NCBI GenBank assembly: GCA_013153415.1 | Contig: JAADEO010000016.1 | Coordinates: 1 to 8,084 of the forward strand | From: Deltaproteobacteria bacterium | Lineage (GTDB): Bacteria > Desulfobacterota > Anaeroferrophillalia > Anaeroferrophillales > Tharpellaceae | Direction: 5' to 3' | DNA: 8,084 nucleotides | Part shown: positions 1 to 6,739 of the stretch, in pieces | Layout of the letters: each line of letters opens with the position of its first letter | How positions within the stretch are numbered: the first letter of the stretch is position 1 | Made by a program: the position numbers and the translations under genes | The notes under the pieces: model-generated | Told to the model about the DNA's origin: nothing | Seen by the model: only the letters and a program-made list of their open reading frames with translations | The model's database searches: none

Positions 1-335
1 AGGCATAAGGTCAGGTAGAGAACCAGGGTCGTAAGTCCGTGCAGGGCCAGGTTGACGGCGCGGAAAGCGGTTGGCGATAAACCGTTGTAGCGATAGCTGA
101 GGGCGAAGGTGAGCCAGGCCAGGCTGCGGTCCGGCCGGAAAGGGTGGGCACGAAGTTCGTCCAGGGCCGTGAACGGGTTTTTTAACCTGGGATTGACCTG
201 GCCCTGGTCGTTCATGATGCTGTTGTAGTCATCGAAGAAAAAGGGGCCGGTCGTTGCCGGGCCGTAGAGTAAAACCGTGACCGTGAAAAAAAGGATTATC
301 AACCCGGCAATGATGGTCTGCGGACGGATAACCAT
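1..335 (-). CDS. GT-C-like polytopic membrane protein (TMTC/PMT type), N-terminal part
   Basis: Partial gene: the ATG is at 335-333 and the frame stays open to the left edge, giving 111 complete codons. Residues 7-25 form a hydrophobic helix, consistent with a first membrane segment or signal anchor. It is followed by FFFDDYNSI, with paired Asp35-Asp36 at the start of the first outer loop, where GT-C glycosyltransferases keep their acidic catalytic motif. Next come an RP-rich stretch (residues 65-70), LAWLTFALSYRYNG (72-85) and FRAVNLALHG (91-100), leading into a second membrane helix. This order (DD, then R-P, LTFAL-Y, VN-LH) is the pattern I recognise from bacterial TMTC-like proteins, which are lipid-linked-sugar O-mannosyltransferase relatives that often end in TPRs. 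The rest of the protein is outside the window, so TPRs cannot be checked. The start lies 14 bases after the stop of the TIGR03790 gene, with only a weak ribosome site, so co-transcription is likely. Family-level call only; the sugar and acceptor are unknown. Confidence 0.6.
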   Translation of the reverse strand, partial: MVIRPQTIIAGLIILFFTVTVLLYGPATTGPFFFDDYNSIMNDQGQVNPRLKNPFTALDELRAHPFRPDRSLAWLTFALSYRYNGLSPTAFRAVNLALHGLTTLVLYLTLC

Positions 336-349
336 AATTCAAGCCATTC

Positions 350-1498
350 TCAAAATGGAAACGGGGTGTAGAGGGGATCGCCGATCAGGACCATCTGCCA
401 GGAGAGGAAGGGCAGACTCAGGCGGTAGCTTTCGGCCAGGGTCAGGTATTCGAAGACCAGGTGGCCGAAAAAGAGATCGGGCCGGGGGAAGCCCTGGACG
501 TAGGGCTCGTAGACCGGTCCCAGGGTCGCGGCGACTCCGTTTCTGAGCAGACTGACGCACCACAAGGGGCGGTTGGCGTGGTGCAGGCTGGCGCATTCGC
601 TGCTGGCGATATGCCAGGCGACGGCCCCTTTTTTCCAGGTGAAGGCGTCGATATAGCGGGCCAGGCTGTACCAGCCGCAATAGAGGGCGGCTTCGGGGCA
701 CTCGCCGGGCTGGAAGAGTTTCTCCTCGTCGTTGATGATGACCGGCATCCGCCCGCTTTTGTGGACCAGTCTGGCGGCGTGGTGGAGGGCGGCGTCGTAG
801 AGCTTGTAGCCGGAAAGTTTTTTCCGGGTCAGGGGCTCGGGCCAGCGGGCGTCGAAATAGGCGAGCCCTTCCAGGCCCTTTTTTTCCGTGGCCAGGGAAT
901 CGTCGATCATCCTCTCGACCGTGGCCGGATCCGGCCCGTCGAGCCGGCAGACCATCAGGACCCGGTTTTTCGGGAAGCGCGAAAGGGTTTGCGGACCCGC
1001 CCCGGGAAACCAGGGGTTGACCACCCAGCCGGCCAGGGGATAATCGTCAATCAGAACCAGGGCCAGTTCGGAATCGACCGCGGCCCGGGTAATGGTTTTG
1101 GGGGTTGACGGCGCTTTGCGTTTGCGGTCTTTGGATGCCGGTGGTTTGGAGTGCGGCTGTTCCCGGATTTTCAGGGGGATGCCGTAGATGGTCAGCAGGC
1201 AGCGGAGCGGCCGTTCGCCCTTGAATGCCTGGAGAAACTCGCGCACCGGGTGGCGGATGTCGCGGTCGTACTCCTGCCGGCTGATGGTCTCTTTGGCGCT
1301 GGTTTCGAGAAACAGCAGGTTGGCGGCCGGGATCTGCCGATGCCGGGCGTAGTAGCGGGCCAGCCTGACGCTCGCCGCGATTTTGCGGTTGGCGATGATC
1401 AGAATTTCCTGTTGTTGCAGGGCCTGGGCGGGTTGCGGCAGCAGCAGGCCGACAAGCAGGATCAGCAGCAGGCGGGAACGACGGACAAAAATCTTCAT
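350..1498 (-). CDS. TIGR03790 family secreted protein (exosortase-associated, function unknown)
   Basis: Protein of 382 residues. I chose the ATG at 1498, although the frame is open upstream to 1633. The added 45 residues are Pro/Arg-rich and lie inside the permease gene, whereas ATG 1498 begins a clean signal peptide: MKIFVRRSR, a Leu-rich core (residues 10-20), and PQPAQA with cleavage likely after residue 26. The mature part starts with EILIIANRKIAASVRLARYY (31-50), then IPAANLL and LLTIYGIPLKI (101-111). The C-terminal signature is GVAATLGPVYEPYVQGFP (321-338), then FFGHL, LAESY and SWQMVLIGDPLY (366-377). These blocks match TIGR03790 as I know it. The family has no established activity; its description notes that it occurs essentially only in bacteria with an exosortase (PEP-CTERM sorting). 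A basic, Pro/Lys-rich insert (about 113-136) sits after the GIPLKI block. The start overlaps the permease stop as ATGA and no Shine-Dalgarno is visible, so translation is probably coupled. Confidence 0.85.
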   Translation of the reverse strand: MKIFVRRSRLLLILLVGLLLPQPAQALQQQEILIIANRKIAASVRLARYYARHRQIPAANLLFLETSAKETISRQEYDRDIRHPVREFLQAFKGERPLRCLLTIYGIPLKIREQPHSKPPASKDRKRKAPSTPKTITRAAVDSELALVLIDDYPLAGWVVNPWFPGAGPQTLSRFPKNRVLMVCRLDGPDPATVERMIDDSLATEKKGLEGLAYFDARWPEPLTRKKLSGYKLYDAALHHAARLVHKSGRMPVIINDEEKLFQPGECPEAALYCGWYSLARYIDAFTWKKGAVAWHIASSECASLHHANRPLWCVSLLRNGVAATLGPVYEPYVQGFPRPDLFFGHLVFEYLTLAESYRLSLPFLSWQMVLIGDPLYTPFPF

Positions 1499-2550
1499 CG
1501 TTGCAGCCGGCGCTGGTAGATCCAGCAGAAGAAGGGGCCGCCGATCAGGGCTGTGAGCACCCCGATCGGCACCTCCCGGGGCAGCAGGGCCCGGGTCACG
1601 GTGTCGGCGGAAAGCAGGAGCAGGGCGCCGCAAAGGAAGGCGAGCGGCACCAGGCGGCGGTTGTCGGGTCCGATCAGACCGCGAACGAGATGCGGCACCA
1701 GCAGGCCGACGAAACCGATAATCCCCGAAACCGCGACGCAGGCGGCGGCCACCAGGGTGGCGGCGACCAGGAGCAGGAGGGTGACCTTGCGGGTGTCGAC
1801 CCCGAGCGAGGCGGCGGCCCGGGTGCCGAGGGAGAGCAGGTTGAGTTCGCGGGCGAAAAAGAGGATCAGGGCCATTCCCGGCAGGGCGAAGACCGTAACC
1901 AGCAATAGGTCGCTCCAGGTTTTCGAGGTGAAGCTGCCCATCAGCCAGAAGATGATGACCGCGACCTGTTCGTCGGCCAGGAACTTTATCATGCTGATCG
2001 CGGCCGAAAGGATCGCGGCGATGATGATGCCGGCCAGGATCAGGTTGTTCGAGGAAAGCCCCTTGCCGGCGGACCCGGCCAGGCGCAGCACCAGAAACAG
2101 GGTCAGAAGGGCCCCGATGAAGGCGCAGGCCGTAACCGAATAGGCGCCCCAGAAGGTGAGGTTGCAGAGCAGGGCCAGGGCGGCGCCGAAAGCGGCGCCG
2201 CTCGAAACCCCGAGGGTGTAGGGGTCGGCCAGGGGATTGAGGAGCAGTCCCTGGAAAACCACCCCGGCCAGGGCCAGTCCGCCGCCGACCATGGCCGCGG
2301 TCAGAATCCGGGGCAGGCGGACGTCGAAGACCACGGTGCGCAGAACGGGGTCGAGGTGGTCGGCGCCCAAGATTATCTCGACCACCTTGACCAGCGGGAT
2401 CTTCATGAAACCCATGCCGGTGGCGGCCAGGATCAAGCCTCCCAGCAGGAGACTCAGGCCCAGCAGGAACGGCAGGAAAGGCCGGCGGGTCGCGGGCCGG
2501 TCGGGATGGTGAGCGGCGTCGGCCGAAGGAGCTTGCAACTTATCGTCCAT
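1495..2550 (-). CDS. FecCD/BtuC-family ABC transporter permease
   Basis: Protein of 351 residues, the usual length for this family. It is an inner-membrane permease for import of cobalamin, iron chelates or related metal complexes. About ten hydrophobic helices are visible, the first at about 26-47. Family blocks in order are FDVRLPRILTAAMVGGGLAL (75-94), FQGLLLNPLADPYTLGVSSG (99-118), ELNLLSLGTRAAASLGVD (235-252, the cytoplasmic coupling region that contacts the ATPase), GIIGFVGLLVPHLVR (276-290) and PIGVLTALIGGPFF (328-341). The ATG at 2550 lies inside the end of cbiA (11-base overlap), and its TGA at 1497-1495 shares bases with the next ATG. Position behind cbiA argues for a corrinoid substrate, but FecCD permeases also carry haem, siderophores and molybdate/tungstate, so I give no symbol. 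Neither the ATPase (BtuD type) nor the binding protein (BtuF type) is next to it, which is unusual. Confidence 0.93.
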   Translation of the reverse strand: MDDKLQAPSADAAHHPDRPATRRPFLPFLLGLSLLLGGLILAATGMGFMKIPLVKVVEIILGADHLDPVLRTVVFDVRLPRILTAAMVGGGLALAGVVFQGLLLNPLADPYTLGVSSGAAFGAALALLCNLTFWGAYSVTACAFIGALLTLFLVLRLAGSAGKGLSSNNLILAGIIIAAILSAAISMIKFLADEQVAVIIFWLMGSFTSKTWSDLLLVTVFALPGMALILFFARELNLLSLGTRAAASLGVDTRKVTLLLLVAATLVAAACVAVSGIIGFVGLLVPHLVRGLIGPDNRRLVPLAFLCGALLLLSADTVTRALLPREVPIGVLTALIGGPFFCWIYQRRLQR

Positions 2551-3949
2551 TTTTCAGGTATGCGGCCCAGTTGTCCGCCACCGCGGGATTATGACCGAAA
2601 TGAGCGTGGATGTAGGTGCCCAACACCCGCAGGCGGCTGAAACCGGCGGCCTCGGGAGTCTCGCCGCCGGGTCGCAGGCAGCTTATGGGAGCCTCGGGGA
2701 AAGCCGGTTCGGGGGTGGGCCGGGACCAGTGGAATTTATGCCCCCTCCAGGTCGTGCCGGGGGGGCCGAAGATGGTGTGGATACGGTTTCGGGCCTCGAC
2801 ATAGCCGAGCCGGAAACGTTTTTTCCCCATTTCCGAGGTCAGGGGAAGAATGCCGGTCATCGGCCAGCGGGCCCCGTTGAGATCGAGCAGTTCCCGGCCC
2901 AGGAACATGAGTCCGCCGCATTCGGCGTAGATCGCCCCGCCGCCCTCGGCGAAAGCCGTAAGCTCTTGGCGCAATGCCGGGTTGTTGCTCAGGTCTGCGG
3001 CGTAGAGTTCGGGGTAGCCGCCGCCCAGGTAGAGGCCGTCGAGTCTTTCCGGCAGTCGTTTTTCCCGCAGCGGCGAGAATTCGACGATCTCGATTCCGGC
3101 CCGTTTCAACCCGTCGAGATTGTCGGCGTAGTAGAACTGGAAAGCCTCGTCCCGGGCCAGGCCGAGACGGGGTTTGCGGCCGGTGGTTTTCTTGCGGGCT
3201 ACCACCGGCGGTTGCGGTCGCGGCCGCCGGCATTTTTCGATCAGCCGGTCGAGATCGACATGTTCGGCGATCACCCGGCCGAGCCGACGGTAGGTTTCCT
3301 GGTTTTTTTCCGGCTCGGCGCTGACCAGGCCGAGATGGCGTTCAGCCAGTACCGGGACCGAATTCTTGGGCAGGGCCCCGAGCAGGGGCGGCAGTCCGGC
3401 GACCTCCAGGGCCGTGGCGATGATCTTTCGATGACGTTCGGAACCGACGTTGTTGGCGATGACCCCGGCGATTTCGAGATCGTCGGCGAATTCGGCGAAA
3501 CCCTTGACCAGGGCCGCGGCCGACCCCGCCATGGCCCGGACATCGATTACCAGGATGACCGGCAGTTGCAGGATCATGGCGACTTCGGCCGTGCTTCCGG
3601 CCAGCTCGCCGGGCCGGGCGCCGTCGAAAAGCCCCATGACCCCCTCGATGATCGCCGCCTCCCGGCCCGCCAGGGCGCGGCGGTAGGAAACTGCGACCGC
3701 CTCTCTGCCCATCATCCAGGAATCGAGATTGCGGGAGATGGTGCCGCAGGCGGCTTCATGGTGGCCGGGATCCAGGTAGTCGGGGCCGCACTTGAAAGGC
3801 TGGACCCGGATGCCCCGCTCCCGGAAGGCCGCGAGAAGGCCCAGGGTGACGGTGGTTTTCCCGGCCCCGGAATGGGTGCCGGCAACGCAGAAGGAGATGA
3901 TGGTTGCGGTATCAGTCAACGATCTCGGCCCCGGTGCTGCGGAAATCAT
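2540..3949 (-). CDS. cbiA: Cobyrinate a,c-diamide synthase (CbiA/CobB)
   Basis: Cytoplasmic enzyme of 469 residues that uses ATP and glutamine to amidate the a and c side chains of cobyrinic acid in cobalamin synthesis. The N-terminal synthetase domain starts with the P-loop GTHSGAGKTT (24-33), then FKCGPDYLDPGHH (52-64), RNLDSWMMG (73-81) and EGVMGLFDG (102-110). The C-terminal class-I glutaminase domain carries LYLGGGYPELY (306-316), the nucleophile elbow YAECGGLMFLG with Cys344, and the catalytic His region GTYIHAHFGHNP (444-455, His448). All key residues are present, so it should be active. The cbi-type (early cobalt, anaerobic) route is assumed from the inferred lifestyle; CobB acting on hydrogenobyrinate cannot be excluded from sequence alone. 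The annotated ATG at 3949 overlaps the regulator by 38 bases. A TTG at 3919-3917 would give an 8-base overlap and an N terminus nearer the family norm, with GAG four bases upstream. The 3' end overlaps the permease start by 11 bases. Confidence 0.95.
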   Translation of the reverse strand: MISAAPGPRSLTDTATIISFCVAGTHSGAGKTTVTLGLLAAFRERGIRVQPFKCGPDYLDPGHHEAACGTISRNLDSWMMGREAVAVSYRRALAGREAAIIEGVMGLFDGARPGELAGSTAEVAMILQLPVILVIDVRAMAGSAAALVKGFAEFADDLEIAGVIANNVGSERHRKIIATALEVAGLPPLLGALPKNSVPVLAERHLGLVSAEPEKNQETYRRLGRVIAEHVDLDRLIEKCRRPRPQPPVVARKKTTGRKPRLGLARDEAFQFYYADNLDGLKRAGIEIVEFSPLREKRLPERLDGLYLGGGYPELYAADLSNNPALRQELTAFAEGGGAIYAECGGLMFLGRELLDLNGARWPMTGILPLTSEMGKKRFRLGYVEARNRIHTIFGPPGTTWRGHKFHWSRPTPEPAFPEAPISCLRPGGETPEAAGFSRLRVLGTYIHAHFGHNPAVADNWAAYLKNGR

Positions 3950-4793
3950 AGCCTGGAAAATCCCCGTTTCTCAAGGTCAGGCGTTCGGGCTCTACGAAGG
4001 CGAAGAAATCCCGGGTCGGATGAGAGAGGAAATTTTCCTGGAGGGTGACGAGATCGAAACGCTCCTCGGCCAGGGCAATGAAATCGAGTTTCAGCATCCG
4101 GGCGACGTATTCGATGCCCATGCCGGCGTCGGCGCCGCCCCGGAGGACCTCGAGACCGACTTCCAGGTGGGTGGTCAGTTCACGGTTGCCGCCGGCGATC
4201 TCGGCGGCCTCGATTCCTTCGCGACCGAGGAGATAGTCGAGCAGGTAGCGGGTGCCGGAACCGGGATTGCGGTTGACGAAACGCAGGCCGGATCGCTTGA
4301 GGTCGCTGATCTTGCTGATTTTCAAGGGGTTGCCGGGAGCGACCAGCAGGCCCTGGCGGCGGAAGGCGAGGTTGATGACGACCCGCTTTTTCTCCCCCAG
4401 GTGCTTTTCGATGTAGGGCAGGTTGTAGGTGCCGGTCGGCGGATGGAAAAGGTGGACGCCGGCGATCTGGGCCTTGCCGGCGGCCAGGGCGACCAGGCCC
4501 TTCTGACTGCCCAGGGCGGCGTGGAAAACCAGGTGCCGGGGAAAATGGCTATGGTTGAACTCCCCGATCAGGTTCATGAGCAGGGGGTCGTCGCTGCCGG
4601 CGATCATGATGCTCCTGGCGTTTTCGGTCTCCTCCTCGAGCCAGCGGTTGATATGGTCGAGCGGGAAAAGCCATTTGCCGACCACCCGGGTGCAGGGAAT
4701 CGAACCCTCCTGGATCAGCTGGTAGACTTTCTTCTCGTTGATCTTCAGGTAGGCCGCGACCTCCTTGGTGGTGAGCAGTTTCTTGGCTTCCAT
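3912..4793 (-). CDS. One-component regulator: excisionase-type HTH plus periplasmic-binding-protein-like domain
   Basis: Protein of 293 residues with no signal peptide, so cytoplasmic. Residues 5-53 are a MerR/excisionase-like DNA-binding domain (LLTTKEVAAYLKINEKKVYQ, then IPCTRVVGKWLFPLDHINRW). From about 61 to 270 it resembles a solute-binding protein of the PBP_like (PF12727) type. Visible blocks are SIMIAGSDDPLL (61-72), the ALGSQKGLVAL-A-GKAQIAGVHL region (93-115), NLAFRRQGLLVAPGNP (141-156), the signature RFVNRNPGSGTRYLLDY (171-187) and ADAGMGIEYVAR (221-232). In this class the second domain is thought to bind a small ligand and control DNA binding; relatives are often linked to molybdate/tungstate or molybdopterin genes. 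Here it heads a cobalamin-type unit, so its ligand could instead be a corrinoid, cobalt or another oxyanion; that is inference. A promoter-like region and an inverted repeat just upstream suggest autoregulation. The ATG at 4793 follows GGGA eight bases upstream. Confidence 0.88.
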   Translation of the reverse strand: MEAKKLLTTKEVAAYLKINEKKVYQLIQEGSIPCTRVVGKWLFPLDHINRWLEEETENARSIMIAGSDDPLLMNLIGEFNHSHFPRHLVFHAALGSQKGLVALAAGKAQIAGVHLFHPPTGTYNLPYIEKHLGEKKRVVINLAFRRQGLLVAPGNPLKISKISDLKRSGLRFVNRNPGSGTRYLLDYLLGREGIEAAEIAGGNRELTTHLEVGLEVLRGGADAGMGIEYVARMLKLDFIALAEERFDLVTLQENFLSHPTRDFFAFVEPERLTLRNGDFPGYDFRSTGAEIVD

Positions 4794-4813
4794 GATCGTT
4801 TCCCGGTTTCGCG

Positions 4814-4842
4814 CCTGCGGTTAGCATTCCGTTTTCCGCAGG
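4814..4842 (-). promoter_or_regulatory. 7-base perfect inverted repeat, possible operator
   Basis: CCTGCGG (4814-4820) and CCGCAGG (4836-4842) are perfect reverse complements separated by 15 bases. The repeat borders the candidate -10 element, and its centre falls near the predicted transcription start, 35 bases before the regulator ATG. This is the position expected of a repressor site. It is unlikely to be a terminator for the upstream protease gene, because no T-run follows the second arm on the minus strand. Confidence 0.4.
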
Positions 4843-4869
4843 ATTAAACCAAACCGTCTGTTTTTTCAA
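4842..4869 (-). promoter_or_regulatory. Candidate sigma70-type promoter for the five-gene unit
   Basis: On the minus strand TTGAAA (4869-4864) is followed 15-16 bases later by TTTAAT/TTAATC (4848-4842). The -35 matches consensus at five of six positions, and the region is AT-rich against a GC-rich background. The spacer is one or two bases short of ideal, so this is only a candidate. It sits in the sole sizeable gap before the regulator gene. Confidence 0.4.
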
Positions 4870-4879
4870 GAAGAATTCA

Positions 4880-6724
4880 TCAGATCCCGATTTCGGCCGG
4901 GGGCGGACTGGCGAATTTCTCCAACTGTTCGAGGTAGTGTTCCCGTTTCTCGTCGGCCGGCAGTTTTTCCAGGGCCCGGCGCTCGAGTTCGATTGCGGCC
5001 TTGCAGTCGCCGGAACGCCAGCGGGCTTCGGCCAGGGTATCGAGGATATGGGGTCTCGGGCTCAGGGCCGCGGCCTTTTCGGCCAGTTTCAGGGCCCGGG
5101 GATAGTCGCGCAGGGAAGCCTTTTCGGCGGTCAGCAGCAGCCAGGCCAGATTGTTCAGGGTTTCGGGGTTGGCGGGGTCGAGATCCAGGGCCCGGTTCAG
5201 GTGCCGGTAGGCCTTCTCCTCATTTCCGCATTCTATATAGAGCGAGCCTAAAGCGAGCTCGATGGCGGCGGTGTCGGGTTTTTCCCGGGCCAGGCGTTCG
5301 AGGCGCTGGCAGAGGTAGCGGCAGTGGAGCTTTTCGGCCAGGCCGCTGCGCTGCCAGCCGATACCCGGGATCGAGATCAGGGCGAAAATCAGCAGGTAGG
5401 CGAGGATCGCTTGCTTAATTCGCCGGTGATGGCGGCGCGCCACTTCGGGGTTGTTGATTGCGGCTTTGAGGAAATTGATGCGCTGGGGGATGTTGTAATG
5501 ATGCCAGTTGGGTTTTTCCCCGACCGCTCCCAAAAGCCAGCCGAGTTTCTCGAAAGCCGAGACCAGCCGCCAGGCCAGGCCCGGCAGTTCGAGGCAGGCG
5601 AGATCGGCCTGGCGCTCGAAGTTGCGCAGGAAGAAACCGAAGACGAAGCGGAAGAATACCAGGTAGAGGAGCAGCAGGGGCACGGTCTCGAGCAGCGAAA
5701 GAAAGACCTCCGGAGTGCTGCCGCCGCTTTCCAGAAGCCGGATGGCCGGGCCCGTGGTCAGCAGCCAGGCGACGGCGAGGTCGTAGTAGAGGTAGTTGAA
5801 GATGAAGAAGGTGAAGAAAAAGAGCAGGAAATAGAGCAGGTGGCGGTAACGGACATGGCCGAGTTCGTGGCTCATCACCGCGATCACCTCGTCGCCGTCG
5901 AGCAGGCGCAAAAGGTCCGGGGTCAGCAGCAGGTAGCGGGTGAAGGGAAAAGCGCCGATTACCGCGGCGGTCGCCATCCGCCCCTCGAACGGGGTCCAGA
6001 GCATGATCTCCCGGTAGCCGACTTTCTGATGCCGGCAGAGTTTTTCGATGGCCGAGCGCAGGGGGGAATCGGGCATCCGCCGGCAGCGCCAGAGATGAAC
6101 CAGCAGGGGCGGGGCGGCGACTACCAGGACGAGGAGAAAAGCCAGGAAAACCAGCCCCTCGCCCAAAGGCTGGCTGAGCAGGCGCTCGAGCCGGGCCGGG
6201 AGCAGGGCTCCGGCAACGTCGGCCAGCACCAGGATCACCAGCCAGGGCGCGATCAGGCCGATGGCGAAACGCAGGCGGCTGCGGATAAAGGCGGAACGGG
6301 GATGCAAGAGGACGATACGCCCGGCAAAGGCTTTGTGCAGTTCGGCCCAGACCCGGATTTCGAGCAGGAAGAAAACCGTCAGGCCGACCAGACTGTTCAA
6401 GCCTTCGCTCCGGCCGATCAACGGCAGATATCCGACCAAAGCACCGAGATCGGCACCGTAGACCATGCCGGCGAAAACCACGATGGCGGCAATCTGGAGC
6501 TGGAACTGGAGCCGGTCGTAGAGCAGCGGCAGACGGCCGTCGTCGTGGAAAGCGGCAGCGCGGGCCAGTTTTCGGCAGCGGTGCCGGACAAACCAGCTGA
6601 AGGCCAGAAAGATGGCTCCGATCAGCAGGAGGCTTGTAAGGGGATCGACCAGCTCCGGCGGCCGGTCGGGCCGGGCCGTGTAGATCAGGATCACTATGAG
6701 ATAGAAGATTATAGTCTGATACAT
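4880..6724 (-). CDS. Membrane M48-family metalloprotease with C-terminal TPR region
   Basis: Protein of 614 residues. The N-terminal third is a polytopic membrane domain, with hydrophobic helices near 4-17, 29-46, 75-95, 108-122, 153-175 and 190-211. The zinc peptidase domain follows: conserved approach FTRYLLLTPDLLRLL (261-275), zinc motif HELGH (His286, Glu287, His290) and a later NFERQAD (368-374), where Glu370 is the likely third zinc ligand. Two hydrophobic segments (about 296-320 and 345-366) lie between the two zinc sites, as in HtpX/Ste24-type M48 proteases. A further helix lies at about 440-457. Residues 486-590 form TPR-like repeats (LGSLYIECGNEEKAYRHLNR, LDPANPETLNNLAWLLL, ILDTLAEARWRSGDCKAAIE). 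M48 membrane proteases usually act in membrane-protein quality control; TPRs suggest recruitment of a partner. The start lies 15 bases after the amidohydrolase stop, with no visible Shine-Dalgarno (spacer rich in C), so it probably depends on read-through translation from that gene. Substrate unknown. Confidence 0.88.
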   Translation of the reverse strand: MYQTIIFYLIVILIYTARPDRPPELVDPLTSLLLIGAIFLAFSWFVRHRCRKLARAAAFHDDGRLPLLYDRLQFQLQIAAIVVFAGMVYGADLGALVGYLPLIGRSEGLNSLVGLTVFFLLEIRVWAELHKAFAGRIVLLHPRSAFIRSRLRFAIGLIAPWLVILVLADVAGALLPARLERLLSQPLGEGLVFLAFLLVLVVAAPPLLVHLWRCRRMPDSPLRSAIEKLCRHQKVGYREIMLWTPFEGRMATAAVIGAFPFTRYLLLTPDLLRLLDGDEVIAVMSHELGHVRYRHLLYFLLFFFTFFIFNYLYYDLAVAWLLTTGPAIRLLESGGSTPEVFLSLLETVPLLLLYLVFFRFVFGFFLRNFERQADLACLELPGLAWRLVSAFEKLGWLLGAVGEKPNWHHYNIPQRINFLKAAINNPEVARRHHRRIKQAILAYLLIFALISIPGIGWQRSGLAEKLHCRYLCQRLERLAREKPDTAAIELALGSLYIECGNEEKAYRHLNRALDLDPANPETLNNLAWLLLTAEKASLRDYPRALKLAEKAAALSPRPHILDTLAEARWRSGDCKAAIELERRALEKLPADEKREHYLEQLEKFASPPPAEIGI

Positions 6725-6739
6725 AAGGGCGTGTGGGGG

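Noticed and set aside
1499..1633. 45-residue N-terminal extension of the TIGR03790 protein
   Set aside because: The extension lies in the permease coding region, is Pro/Arg-rich, and would bury a well-formed signal peptide that starts at ATG 1498.
2591..4048. Plus-strand open frame of 485 codons opposite cbiA
   Set aside because: Mirror of the cbiA reading frame. No recognisable motif, while the minus strand carries a complete CbiA.
4794..4879. Cobalamin riboswitch upstream of the cbiA unit
   Set aside because: At 86 bases the gap is too short for a full B12 riboswitch, and I see no B12-box sequence on the minus strand.
4794..4879. Rho-independent terminator after the M48 gene
   Set aside because: The only stem (4814-4842) is not followed by a T-run on the minus strand; the nearby T-run at 4861-4866 is on the plus strand without an adjacent stem.
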